Part shown: one piece after another, positions 7,836-16,704 of the stretch
Numbering within the stretch: the stretch's first letter is position 1
How the letters are laid out: every line of letters starts with the position of its first letter
DNA from: Desulfovibrio sp.
GTDB lineage: Bacteria; Desulfobacterota; Desulfovibrionia; Desulfovibrionales; Desulfovibrionaceae
Reading direction: 5' to 3'
DNA length: 49,308 nt
NCBI GenBank assembly: GCA_017528345.1
Contig: JAFXOX010000036.1
Coordinates: forward strand, 1 to 49,308
The notes under the pieces: generated by a model
Databases searched by the model: none
The model's input: only the letters and a program-made list of their open reading frames with translations
Told to the model about the DNA's origin: nothing
Made by a program: the position numbers and the translations under genes

Positions 7836-9182
7836 TCAAAAGGAGTGGTGCTGCTTGCGCACCAAATGCCAGGTCATTTTGATCATGGTCAGCAGATCGC
7901 CAAGACCTGGAAAACGCAGGGGCGTTGGTGCGCTAAAGTCAGGAAGCTTGGGATTGCTTCCGAGTTTGACAGTATCATCAGGCAGTGAGAAGAGTTCAGG
8001 GATACGTTCTTCTTCGCGGGTGGGAATACCGACCTTGCCCTGGTTTTTGACAGGACGCTGAGATGTCTTGGGCTCGGGCTCGACAGGAGTTTCCGTCTTG
8101 AGCAGTCTGCGGGAAAGGTTCAGCGCGCGCTCCTCACTTGCCTTTTCTTCGCGTTCACTCTGCTCCTTTTGCTTGAGGGAAAAATTGCGGAAGAGGCAGC
8201 CTGCCAGGGGGGAGTCATCGCCCATACGCTGCCCAATGGCTGAACTGAGGTAGTCAAGCATCAGTGACGGGGTCTGAGCCAGGGTACAGAGCTCGGCCAT
8301 CTTCGCTCCGGCTACGCTTTCCGAGACCGTCGCAAGGCTTTCCATGAGCGTTGTGACGGCGTCTTCATAGTGACCATCGAGAATTTGCTTTCTGGCCTGC
8401 ACAAAGAAGGGGTTGCGTGTCTCCCCGCGCGCCGCAAGACGTGCGAAGACCATGCGTGCAAGCTGCCATTTGCCGCAGGCGACAAAGGAATCACAGGCCT
8501 TCTGCAACCAGAGCGTCATTTCCCGTTCTTTACCCTTGCCCTTATAGGCGCAGGCCATGCCAAGCTCGGCCTCGCCTTTGATCAGTTGCGAGGACATGGC
8601 TCTGTGAAAGGCGGAAATGGCACTGTTCCATTTTTTCTGGGCTAGGCACTGCATGCCGGCCTTAAAGAATTCTTCCGGTCTGTGGCGGTTTGGTCTCAGC
8701 AGGCTCTGGAGATCGTCGAGGCAGGCGTCAAATGCACTGCTGTCAATCAGACTTTTGGTCTGAGCGAGCTTCTGGGCTGGCAGAATAGCACTTGAGAGAT
8801 TTTGCAGCTTGCGCTGCATCACCTCGACAGAAAATGGCCTGGCCAGAAGATCGCTTGCTCCGCACCCCAGAACCTGCAGCTGATCGCGTTCGTTTTCCGA
8901 GGCGAGCACCAGAAGCAGAGGAATGCCTGTCAGGCGCGGATGCATGCGCACAAGCGTACAGAACTGTTCTCCACTCATATCGGTCAGCCGCTCGTTGACC
9001 ACAGTGATACGACTGGCCGCACCCAATGGGTCATCGGCCAGAAAACGTGCGGCTTCCTCTCCCAGTCCCATACTTGTGATCTGCTGGCAACCGGCCTCAC
9101 GGATCACCTTCTTGTCCACGGCATTGGGCAGGTGGGAGTCTGAGAGCAGAAGAACTGGTGGAAACACTTGGCTCTGTGTCAT
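7836..9182 (-). CDS. degenerate response-regulator receiver with TPR-like C-terminal region
   Basis: 448 residues. Residues 8-125 follow the CheY receiver fold (LLLSDSHL, VVNERLTDMSGEQFCTLVR, PLLLVLAS, GASDLLARPFSVE). The phospho-acceptor aspartate expected after strand 3 is Asn63, and the conserved lysine of 'KPF' is Arg115, so the domain probably cannot be phosphorylated normally (a pseudo-receiver). Residues about 170-300 contain helical pairs resembling TPRs (FFKAGMQCLAQKKWNSAISAFHRAM). The last 100 residues are charged and probably disordered. No DNA-binding or enzymatic output domain is visible, so it may act through protein contacts. It converges with mqnD; a GC-rich hairpin (7808-7830) lies between the two stops. 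The specific partner is unknown. Confidence 0.7.
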   Translation of the reverse strand: MTQSQVFPPVLLLSDSHLPNAVDKKVIREAGCQQITSMGLGEEAARFLADDPLGAASRITVVNERLTDMSGEQFCTLVRMHPRLTGIPLLLVLASENERDQLQVLGCGASDLLARPFSVEVMQRKLQNLSSAILPAQKLAQTKSLIDSSAFDACLDDLQSLLRPNRHRPEEFFKAGMQCLAQKKWNSAISAFHRAMSSQLIKGEAELGMACAYKGKGKEREMTLWLQKACDSFVACGKWQLARMVFARLAARGETRNPFFVQARKQILDGHYEDAVTTLMESLATVSESVAGAKMAELCTLAQTPSLMLDYLSSAIGQRMGDDSPLAGCLFRNFSLKQKEQSEREEKASEERALNLSRRLLKTETPVEPEPKTSQRPVKNQGKVGIPTREEERIPELFSLPDDTVKLGSNPKLPDFSAPTPLRFPGLGDLLTMIKMTWHLVRKQHHSF

Positions 9183-9377
9183 AGTTTTTTTTGTTGGAGA
9201 AAAGTGGATCTTACGGGCAGGTCACTGCTGCCCTTTATGCAATGTGCCTGAAGTGTCGGGAAAGTCAAGGGCAGATCTTGCCTGTGAAACTTTTTCTTGC
9301 ATAATTTGTACCATTTTTTAGCGTTATAGCCAGCCATCACGTACTCTTCATGTCCTGATGTCACTTTGGAGAGCCTC

Positions 9378-10934
9378 ATGCAGCTTGCGAGCTTCAGAAG
9401 AAACCTTCTTCTCTTTACCTGTAGTTATTTTGTCCTTTATTATATTGTTATTTTTTGTAATATTCAGGTATTTAATGATTATTCAGATATTATTGAACTT
9501 TTTGGACAGGTGATTTCATTGCCTGTTTTTTTCTACTGTGCTGTTAAGCATCCAAAACATAAAAAATTGCCATGGGCTCTTTTTTTTATCTGTGCTTTGA
9601 CCTATTTGATGGGAGATGCTATCTGGGCATATCTTAATCATATGTATGGTGCTGAACCAGAAACACCATCGATCTGCGACTTTTTTTATATTTTTAATAC
9701 AGTACTATGTGTTATTGGTGTTTTATTGTACTTACGCATTGGTAATGAGATTAATATAGCTAGTATTTCTATAGATTTATTTATTTCTTTCTTTGCTTTA
9801 GTTGGACTTGTCTTCTTTTTATTAATACAGCCAATTATCGAAGATAAAGAACTTGAATTTTCAGCAAAATTTGTCTCAGTGCTCTATCCTATGGGAGATA
9901 TTGCCAGTCTTTCAGCTTTTATGTTGTTACTGTTTAATGTTAAAACTGAAAGATTTTTGACATCCACTAATAAGCTTCTGGCTTTAAGTATATTTACAGC
10001 TGCTGTTGCAGATTTGGTTTCATTGCTGCTTGATATGCATGAGATAGATCTTGGTCATTATCTTGATCCCTTATGGAGTTGTGTTTATTTGATCTTGGCA
10101 ATTGGCGGTTTGTATAATTTAGCTCCAAAAGAGGAATATGTAGAAAGTAGTAGTGTTTATATCATTAATAAAATTATGGTAGAAAATACGAGAGTTTTAC
10201 TGCCATACTTAATTACATTTTCTTTGCTTGTGTTTGTTGGTGTTAAATATGAATTGTATAATATATTATTTATTTGGGCAATTATATTGATTTTACTGTT
10301 GTCTTTCAGACAAGTTTTTATCATTTTGAAGAACAGAGCCCTTTTGTTGCGTATCCAGCAAAAAGAACAGCTTTTGAATTTGAAAAATGTGGAATTGAAG
10401 CAATTGAATGAGAAGATCATGCGGGATGCCCAAATTGATTTTCTTACACAATTATCCAATCGTCGTTGCATTGAACAAGCTTTTGAAGAGTTGAAACCAA
10501 AAGCAGAGCAGCCAGAGGCTCTTGGGGTTTTACTGATTGACGTGGATTACTTTAAGAAAATCAACGATACCTACGGTCATCAGGTGGGCGATACGGTATT
10601 GCAGAAGGTCGCGGAAAAGATCAGGGAATCCATTCGTGCCAATGACATTGCCGGCCGCTATGGCGGCGATGAATTCATTGTGCTTTTGCCGGGTGCCTCT
10701 GAGGCATCTGTCTTTGGTGTCGCGAGTCGTGTGCAGGAACAGATCCGCGCAGACCAGAGTCTGCAGAACTGGAAGGTGACACTGAGTATTGGTGCCTCAA
10801 GCTGGGCTGTGAGCAGACAGGATTATGAGGTCAGCCGTCTGCTCAGAATGGCTGATACTGCCCTCTACCAGGCTAAGGAACATGGGCGTGATCAGATCCG
10901 TATGGCGCCAAGTCCTGCTTTAGCTTCGGCCTAG
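9378..10934 (+). CDS. membrane-bound diguanylate cyclase (GGDEF)
   Basis: 518 residues from ATG 9378, chosen over the upstream TTG 9366 because TTTGGAGAG at 9366-9374 fits as its Shine-Dalgarno. The N-terminal 320 residues form about nine hydrophobic helices with short loops, an integral sensor region I cannot place in a named MASE family. A short coiled coil (about 325-350, LLNLKNVELKQLNEK) leads to a GGDEF domain with an intact active site RYGGDEF and, five residues upstream, the RxxD product-inhibition site (RAND). It should therefore make c-di-GMP from two GTP and be subject to feedback inhibition. The sensor half is strikingly AT-rich while the GGDEF half from about 10,500 has the GC of its neighbours, suggesting a chimeric origin. 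The next gene starts within about 15 nt, so they probably form an operon. Confidence 0.85.
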   Translation: MQLASFRRNLLLFTCSYFVLYYIVIFCNIQVFNDYSDIIELFGQVISLPVFFYCAVKHPKHKKLPWALFFICALTYLMGDAIWAYLNHMYGAEPETPSICDFFYIFNTVLCVIGVLLYLRIGNEINIASISIDLFISFFALVGLVFFLLIQPIIEDKELEFSAKFVSVLYPMGDIASLSAFMLLLFNVKTERFLTSTNKLLALSIFTAAVADLVSLLLDMHEIDLGHYLDPLWSCVYLILAIGGLYNLAPKEEYVESSSVYIINKIMVENTRVLLPYLITFSLLVFVGVKYELYNILFIWAIILILLLSFRQVFIILKNRALLLRIQQKEQLLNLKNVELKQLNEKIMRDAQIDFLTQLSNRRCIEQAFEELKPKAEQPEALGVLLIDVDYFKKINDTYGHQVGDTVLQKVAEKIRESIRANDIAGRYGGDEFIVLLPGASEASVFGVASRVQEQIRADQSLQNWKVTLSIGASSWAVSRQDYEVSRLLRMADTALYQAKEHGRDQIRMAPSPALASA

Positions 10935-10949
10935 GTCGTGGGAATATTG

Positions 10950-13238
10950 ATGTCTTTTGCGTCATCTCATCGTGGATTGATTATGCACAAATCGCGTCTT
11001 TTTCTGACCTTTTTGCTTCTATCCCTGCTTTTTGCGGTGTTAGCCTATGGGGTCAGTTCCCATATTGTGCTTGAGGGTATCGACAATATTGAGCTGCGTC
11101 AGGCCATCAAAAGCATGGATCATATGCATGAGCGTCTCGTGTTAAGCGAGTCCAATTTCTCCTGGCAGACCAGATCCATTGCCTGCTCTGATGTGCTTCA
11201 TGCGCATTTGGAAAGCCATGCTGACAATGCGGCCTTCTTTCAGGAAAAATTTGCGCCTGAATTTCTCAACAGTCTGCATGTGACGGCTCTTGAACTCTTC
11301 GACAGCAAGGGGAAGCCACTTTTTTTGACCTTTGGCGAGGCTCTGTATTTTTCCGAGGAGCAGATTTCTCGCGTTGAAGAGACCATGACCAGTGTTGTGC
11401 ATAAGCTTTTTCAGCAGGGAGGCAATAGCCTTGAGGGTCTGGTCAGTATTGCCGGAGAGCCCTTCCTGATGGGGGCTCATAAGGTCTACGACACGGATCT
11501 GCGAAAAAAATCCTGTGGCGTGCTGGTGATGATCAAGCGACTGGCCCGGGAATTCGGTTCAGGTGCTGAGACCAATTCATTTCTGCGTTTTTCAGTTTTG
11601 CCCAAAGCCTCCTATGATGCTGTGCCGGTCGTGGCCGATGGGGAATCGGGCTATAAAATTTTTCAAGAGCACGACGAAATCTTTGTCTATGCCCTTGAGC
11701 GAGACGTTTTTGGTCGCAATGTCTGCTGCATGGAGTCGCGCGGAGAGCGGCTTTTGTCCGCTTTTGCCCGCAGTCTCTCCACGAGAAATTTCTTCTTTAT
11801 GCTGGTCATTGGTCTGCTCCTTCTGGCATCGGCCATTCTTTTCATGCACAGATGCGAGCAGCGCGTCATGGAGCAGGAGATTTTGCGCCGTTCACGTCAT
11901 GATGGACTAACCGGACTCTATAATCGCAGCTATGCCGAACAGCGACTGGTTGAGCTTGTCGCCGAGGCAGAGAAGAAATCTGAATATGTCAGCGTCGTCT
12001 TCATCAATCTCGACCGTTTTCGCGGCATTAATGACAAATACGGCTATGAGGTCGGTGATAAGCTCCTGTGCGAGACAGCAGCCAGGCTTGCCAGCATCGG
12101 AGATCAATCCCTACTCGCCCGCTATGAGGGTGATAAGTTTGTGATGATCGCCAAGGATGTCAATAAGGAACTGCTCATGGGCCGGGCGCAGTCAGCCCTG
12201 GAAGTCCTGTGTGAGGGCTTCAAGATTGCTGATAGTGAGATCTTGCTCTCAGCCAGTCTGGGACTTGCGTTTTATCCGGATAATGGCAAACGCCCCAAAA
12301 ATATCCTGAGACGCGCTGAAATTGGCATGTATCAGGCGCAGCGTCGTGGTCGCGGTCGTCTCTGCGTCTTCACCGCTGAAATGGAGGAAGAGGCCAAGCA
12401 CCGTTTTTCCTTGCAGATTGCCCTGACCAAGGCGCTGGATGAGGAAAAGCTGATGGTCTTCTATCAGCCCAAGATCGATGTCACGCAAAAGGTCGTTGTC
12501 GGCTGCGAAGCTTTGATTCGCTGGCAAAAGGAAGATGGCAGCTTTATACCGCCGCCGGCATTTATTCCCCTGGCCGAAGAGACAGGTCTTGTTACGCGCA
12601 TTGATATGTTTGTGCTCTATACCGCCTGCCGTCAGATCAAGGCTTGGAAGGAGCTTGGTCTGGATATACGCATTTCCGTGAATATGTCGGCACGCAGCAT
12701 TTTGTCTGAGGGCTTTGCCGAGCGCGTGCAGCAGATTCTCCATGAGGAAAAAATGTCTGTCAGCAACATTGAGGTGGAAATCACCGAAACCTCACTGATG
12801 ACGGAACTTGATGCCGCCACCCAGGCCATCAGCACCCTCTACAATAGCGGTATCCGCATTGCTCTTGATGATTTTGGCACTGGCTATTCCTCTCTGCGCT
12901 ATCTCCATTCCATGCCCATCACCTGCCTGAAGATCGACAAATCTTTTGTGGATGGTCTTGGTGCCAAAAATGTGAGCGAAGATTCCTCGGTCTTGATTCG
13001 CGGTATTCTTGCTCTGGGTCAGGGGCTCGGCATGGATATGGTGGCTGAAGGCGTTGAACAGCCATCTCAGCTTGATTTTATCGTGGGCCATGGTTGCTCT
13101 GTGATTCAGGGCTATATTTTTTCCAAACCGCTCGATGCTGCTGACTGCACAGCGTACCTGCTTTCTCAGAAAGAACATATTAACGAGATTCTGGATATGG
13201 TGGCTGAAGCCAGAGAACGTGCCAATGATGGCGTCTGA
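10950..13238 (+). CDS. membrane GGDEF-EAL protein, probable c-di-GMP phosphodiesterase
   Basis: About 762 residues. An N-terminal transmembrane helix (RLFLTFLLLSLLFAVLAYGV) is followed by a periplasmic domain of about 240 residues, possibly CHASE4-like, and a second helix (FFFMLVIGLLLLASAILF). The GGDEF domain that follows is degenerate: the signature reads RYEGDKF, so cyclase activity is unlikely, though GTP binding may regulate. The EAL domain looks complete: CEALIRW, NMSARS, EVEITETSLM, LDDFGTGYSSLRYL, KIDKSFVDG, AEGVEQ and the late VIQGY, so c-di-GMP hydrolysis is predicted. Starts at GTG 10938, ATG 10950 and ATG 10983 are all in frame; 10983 gives the most typical signal-anchor, 10950 has a better ribosome site. 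It follows the cyclase gene by about 15 nt, pairing synthesis and breakdown. Confidence 0.85.
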   Translation: MSFASSHRGLIMHKSRLFLTFLLLSLLFAVLAYGVSSHIVLEGIDNIELRQAIKSMDHMHERLVLSESNFSWQTRSIACSDVLHAHLESHADNAAFFQEKFAPEFLNSLHVTALELFDSKGKPLFLTFGEALYFSEEQISRVEETMTSVVHKLFQQGGNSLEGLVSIAGEPFLMGAHKVYDTDLRKKSCGVLVMIKRLAREFGSGAETNSFLRFSVLPKASYDAVPVVADGESGYKIFQEHDEIFVYALERDVFGRNVCCMESRGERLLSAFARSLSTRNFFFMLVIGLLLLASAILFMHRCEQRVMEQEILRRSRHDGLTGLYNRSYAEQRLVELVAEAEKKSEYVSVVFINLDRFRGINDKYGYEVGDKLLCETAARLASIGDQSLLARYEGDKFVMIAKDVNKELLMGRAQSALEVLCEGFKIADSEILLSASLGLAFYPDNGKRPKNILRRAEIGMYQAQRRGRGRLCVFTAEMEEEAKHRFSLQIALTKALDEEKLMVFYQPKIDVTQKVVVGCEALIRWQKEDGSFIPPPAFIPLAEETGLVTRIDMFVLYTACRQIKAWKELGLDIRISVNMSARSILSEGFAERVQQILHEEKMSVSNIEVEITETSLMTELDAATQAISTLYNSGIRIALDDFGTGYSSLRYLHSMPITCLKIDKSFVDGLGAKNVSEDSSVLIRGILALGQGLGMDMVAEGVEQPSQLDFIVGHGCSVIQGYIFSKPLDAADCTAYLLSQKEHINEILDMVAEARERANDGV

Positions 13239-13263
13239 GTCGGGAAATATGTTTCAGAGCAGT

Positions 13264-13282
13264 GGCCTGCGCGGCCTTTTTT
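13264..13282 (+). terminator. short intrinsic terminator after the c-di-GMP gene pair
   Basis: GGCC (13264-13267) pairs with GGCC (13273-13276) around a short loop, followed by six T. It lies 26 bp after the stop of the EAL gene. Confidence 0.5.
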
Positions 13283-13458
13283 GGGCTAGGCTTCACGGCG
13301 TATAAGGTATTTGCATGATAAACAGCAAAGCCCGTCCTTTGAGGGCGAGACCTAACAGAACGCCGCCATATGACGCCACGCTGGCAAAGGCAAAAACCCT
13401 TGTATGATTACATTGTAAAAACTCGTAAGGCTCTTCAGCCCAAGATATTCCATTGCAC

Positions 13459-13535
13459 TTGACATTTAAATCACAGCTAAAAAGAATTTGCCCAAAGAGA
13501 GCAGCAGTTGCGGCAGCTCCCTTTGGGCGTTTTTT
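13459..13535 (+). ncRNA. copy E: reduced relative of the small-RNA family (terminal hairpin only)
   Basis: TTGACA (13459-13464) and CTAAAAAGAA (13477-13486) match the promoter end of copies A-D, but the spacing is only 13 bp and the first hairpin and linker are missing. The sequence runs straight into the terminal hairpin GCCCAAAG/CTTTGGGC (13490-13497 with 13521-13528) and GTTTTTTG. The loop AGCAGCAGTTGCGGCAGCTC is almost that of copy D. It may be a deletion derivative that is no longer transcribed, serving only as a terminator. Confidence 0.45.
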
Positions 13536-13695
13536 GTTTACAGGGCTTGCGTTTCTTCTATGATGCTGTCCGAATAACACCAGCTTTTTTACTTATGACA
13601 TTCCGATTATCTGTCGATTTGCTTTCGATAATTCATCGATTTATGTTGCCCACAAAGAGTCCCGAATACCCAAAAAAACGGGAAAAAGGAAACGG

Positions 13696-13778
13696 AAAAA
13701 AAGTCAATGATTAATGATATTTACGAAATTTTGTTTATGCTTTCGTTGATTATTAGCACACGGATCAAGGAAAATTGC
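13696..13778 (+). repeat. leader repeat, copy 1
   Basis: An 80-bp AT-rich block that starts AAAAAAGTCAATGATTAATG and ends near AAGGAAAATTGC. It recurs in the same orientation at 15427-15507 on the far side of the autotransporter fragment, with about 80% identity. It ends in a Shine-Dalgarno-like sequence but no start codon follows. It looks like the 5' untranslated region of an autotransporter gene. Confidence 0.75.
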
Positions 13779-13824
13779 AAAAAGCTCTCTTTGCGTTAGC
13801 GTGTTCGAAAAATTGTTACTTTGA

Positions 13825-15240
13825 TGCTATCACTACATAACCTGTGACATACATGGCGACTACACGCCGGACCCGACTCCCGGACCGACACCAGATCCCA
13901 CGCCTGACCCGACTCCGGAACCAGAGCCGGTCTTCCCTGAGGTGAGCTCGGATAACATCATGCTCACTCCTGTGAACAACGGCGACGGCACGTACACGTT
14001 GACGCCCATTCCGGCGCATCAGGTCATGCCATCACTGAATACCGAAACGGCATCGCTTATGGACGGTGCTCTGCGCAGGGGCGAAATCGGCACGGACGAC
14101 GCCCATATTTTCTCTTCGAGTGGCGGTACTCGCCTGCTTTCCCGCGCCATCAGCACCAAGTACGGCGGTGCAGACAGTTTGGCGGCTTCTGTCACCATTG
14201 AGAGCGTTGAAAGGGCCATAGTGGTAGCTGCGGTGCCACAAATGACACTGGTGGCCAACCATGCGGGCGCCAATGCTATCATGGGACGTTTGGGTGCCAG
14301 CAATCTCGGCGGTTCTCTACTCACTGTGGACACGGGAGGCACTGTGGGCACGGGCATGGCTGCCGGCGACGGCTTTGACATGCACTATGCAAAACCCGGG
14401 TTCGGTATGTGGATCATGCCGCTCTACCAGAACTGGTCGGGCTTCGGCCTTGAGGGCGGCAACTATGAGATGGATGCCCACGGGGCCTTGGGCGGTGTTG
14501 CCCTTGGTGCTGACTATACCTTCGGCAACGCCCTACGTGCGGGCATCACCGTCAACATGGGCGGCGGTTATGTGGAAGGCAGCGGCGACTTCCATTCCTC
14601 CACCAACAACCTGACCTTCTGGGGGGCGGGCCTGTATGCGGGCTGGGCACCGGGGGCCTTTGGCCTGTTCGCGGAGGTGAATTTTACCTCCACATACAAC
14701 AGCATAGCGCAAGAACTGCCCGCATCCATGCAGATGGGCAACCTTGAGGCAGATGTGAACTCCTGGGCGCTCACAGCCGGGTTGCGTGCACAGTACACCT
14801 TTGTTACCGACTGGCTGAACATAACCCTCCATGCGGGCTTCCGTTTCTCCCATCTCAAAACCGAAGCCTACGATATGGAGAGCAGCGGTCTTACCGTGCT
14901 GGAAGGCGACGCCGTGCATCAGGATATCTGGTCTTTCCCTGTGGGAGTGACCTTTGCCAAGAGCTTTACTCTGGACAATAACTGGTACGTCAAGCCCAGT
15001 CTGGACCTGCGCGTGACGCCCAATGCGGGCGACATCAATGCCCGTGGTGATGTACGTTTTACCGGTGTTTCCGATTTGAGCAGCATGAAAAGCCAGACCA
15101 TGGATTATCTGACCTACGGCGGCACGGCAGGTCTGGAATTTGGCAGGGACAATATCAAGATTGGCCTGAATTACAATCTGGAGGCTGGCGAACACAGCAC
15201 CCAGCATGGCGTATTCATCACATTCCGCTACGAGTTCTGA
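13825..15240 (+). pseudogene. autotransporter C-terminal fragment: Pro-rich linker plus beta-barrel, passenger missing
   Basis: From the in-frame TGA at 13822-13824 the frame is open to the TGA at 15240. It encodes GDYTPDPTPGPTP..., a typical Pro/Asp linker between passenger and translocator, then about 280 residues with the alternating pattern of an autotransporter beta-domain (for example WIMPLYQNWSGFGLEGG near the barrel start) ending in aromatic FRYEF at the very C terminus, as outer-membrane barrels do. There is no signal peptide, no passenger and no credible start; the GTG at 13942 has no ribosome site. The junction with leader repeat 1 lies at about 13,780-13,830. It is probably a deletion product of a larger adhesin gene, or a silent cassette for recombination. 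GC is higher than in the flanking leader repeats. Confidence 0.75.
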
Positions 15241-15426
15241 GCCCTAAAAGCGACGGTTTTTGAACAGGCGACAGGCTGCTGTGCCTGAGGAGAACGTGAA
15301 TTGGAGGTTGCCTTGAAACAAAGCCTCCTTCCGTGAGTAAACGTCCCAATACCCCCATCTACCCGTAGTGGTAGTACTCTGATAAAGCATGGGCAGTGGT
15401 CAGAACCGTAAACCTTCGGCCACGGC

Positions 15427-15507
15427 AAAAAAGTCAATGATTAATGCTATTTACGAGACTTCATTTATACTTTCGTTGATTATTTGCCTACGGACCAAGG
15501 AGATTGC
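15427..15507 (+). repeat. leader repeat, copy 2
   Basis: Direct repeat of 13696-13778 (AAAAAAGTCAATGATTAATG shared exactly at the left end; AAGGAGATTGC at the right). A consensus ribosome-binding site is followed by no open frame and, within 10 bp, by a terminator. So a gene that once started here appears to be gone. Confidence 0.75.
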
Positions 15508-15515
15508 TAAATATC

Positions 15516-15549
15516 AAAAAGCCCTTTCTCAAAATTGAAAGGGCTTTTT
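15516..15549. terminator. bidirectional intrinsic terminator
   Basis: AAAAAGCCCTTTC (15516-15528) pairs perfectly with GAAAGGGCTTTTT (15537-15549). Confidence 0.8.
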
Positions 15550-15572
15550 GATTTCTGCTATGCGCAAGGCCT

Positions 15573-15676
15573 ATAAAAAACGCCTAATGGGAGCTGACGT
15601 AACTGCTGCTTCCATTAGGCGAAATACCTAAACCGAAGGAGTTGTTGCCCCTTGGGCGGTGTCACCAGCACCGCCC
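15573..15676 (-). ncRNA. candidate small RNA, copy D (no peptide gene opposite)
   Basis: On the minus strand, -35 TTGACA (15710-15705) lies 17-18 bp from the AT-rich -10 (ATAACA/TAACAA, 15687-15681). The predicted RNA has a first hairpin GGGCGGTG/CACCGCCC (15676-15669 with 15661-15654) and a linker containing ACAACTCCTTCGG, complementary to a Shine-Dalgarno core. The terminal hairpin is CGCCTAATGG/CCATTAGGCG (15621-15612 with 15590-15581), followed by TTTTTTAT. The terminal stem sequence is entirely different from copies A-C yet still fully paired, and the short motif AAATACC before it and the loop GCAGCA are kept. The 27-codon peptide is absent on the plus strand; only the final GGCCTATAA-like trace remains. 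Confidence 0.65.
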
Positions 15677-15729
15677 TTTCTTGTTATGCAAAGTCCGCTC
15701 TCTTTGTCAATGAGGCCAAAAAGAGCAGG

Positions 15730-16704
15730 CTATTGTGTGTATATTGCACTTGCGTTTTGAACCGATCGATCTTGACAAAAGCTCGGCTCAACGTGGGTCT
15801 GAATGTCACTATCGGGAAATTTGTCACGTATGGCCATTTCCACTCGCTTGGAAATTTCATGACCGTCGTAGACAGAAATGCTGGCTTTGACCTGAATGGT
15901 CAGGTCAATGAAGTAGGCAGCCCCGCTTGAGCGCATGCGCAGGCTCTTGATGCTCTGAACCCCTTCGCTTTTTTCCACAATGTCGCGGACACACGCTGTG
16001 ACCTGTGGGGAACATCCGTCCATGAGCACGTGAGCGGCTTTAAGACACATCTTCAAGCTCACCACAAAGATGATGGCCGCTACGATAAAGGCCGCCACAA
16101 TATCTGCCTTGTTTAGCCAGCTGCGCCAGATCGGATCAAGATCGAAAATCCCCACAAGATAGACCGCAAGAAGTCCTGCCAGCACAACCACAGAGGAGAT
16201 AATATCGGTCGAAAAATGCATGGCATCAGCTTCGAGAGCCTGACTTTTGGATTCCCTGGCCACTTTGCGCAGCGCACGGACACGGTTGAGATCAAGGGCA
16301 ATGGAGATCACAACAATACCCAGAGCCCAGAGCGTCGGTTCCGTCATGGTCTCGTCGGTCAACAGACGATGGATACCTTCATGGACCACGTAGGCGCAGA
16401 CTCCAAAGAGCAAAAGCGATTCCAAAAACGCTGAGAGATTTTCCATGCGGGCATGCCCATAGGTGTGATCGGCATCAGCCGGTCGCCTGGCAAGGCGTAC
16501 GGCAAGCCAGGTCATGCCGCTGGCAACGAGATCCAGAGCACTGTGCAGCGCCTCGGAGAGCAGGGCTAAAGAATTGGTGTAGAGACCGGCAAAAAGTTTG
16601 AGCAGGGTGAGCACAAGACAGGAAAAGAAGCTCAAAAGCGCCGCCTGTTCCTTGCGCTGAGCCTCTCTGCTCACCGAATCTTGTGTGGTGACAGCGTTTG
16701 CCAT
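15730..16704 (-). CDS. cation diffusion facilitator (CDF) metal exporter
   Basis: 324 residues from the ATG at 16704, which has a strong Shine-Dalgarno (AAGGAG); an in-frame extension to 16749 adds only a Lys-rich tail and is rejected. Six membrane segments are visible. Metal-site motifs are HSALD in helix 2 and HFSTD in helix 5, the HxxxD/HxxxD pattern common in zinc-type members (YiiP/FieF uses DxxxD in the first). DADHTYGHAR is the typical loop after helix 2. The C-terminal 90 residues form the cytoplasmic regulatory domain (VQSIKSLRMRSSGAAYFIDL). CDF proteins exchange protons for Zn2+, Fe2+, Mn2+ or similar; the exact metal is uncertain. It is monocistronic and converges with copy D. Confidence 0.9.
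   Translation of the reverse strand: MANAVTTQDSVSREAQRKEQAALLSFFSCLVLTLLKLFAGLYTNSLALLSEALHSALDLVASGMTWLAVRLARRPADADHTYGHARMENLSAFLESLLLFGVCAYVVHEGIHRLLTDETMTEPTLWALGIVVISIALDLNRVRALRKVARESKSQALEADAMHFSTDIISSVVVLAGLLAVYLVGIFDLDPIWRSWLNKADIVAAFIVAAIIFVVSLKMCLKAAHVLMDGCSPQVTACVRDIVEKSEGVQSIKSLRMRSSGAAYFIDLTIQVKASISVYDGHEISKRVEMAIRDKFPDSDIQTHVEPSFCQDRSVQNASAIYTQ

Noticed and set aside
13293..13580. 95-codon minus-strand frame across copy E
   Set aside because: It reads through the terminator hairpin of the small-RNA relative and has no coding features.
14533..15207. 224-codon minus-strand frame inside the autotransporter barrel
   Set aside because: The plus strand encodes a clear beta-barrel pattern; the antisense frame has no signal or domain.
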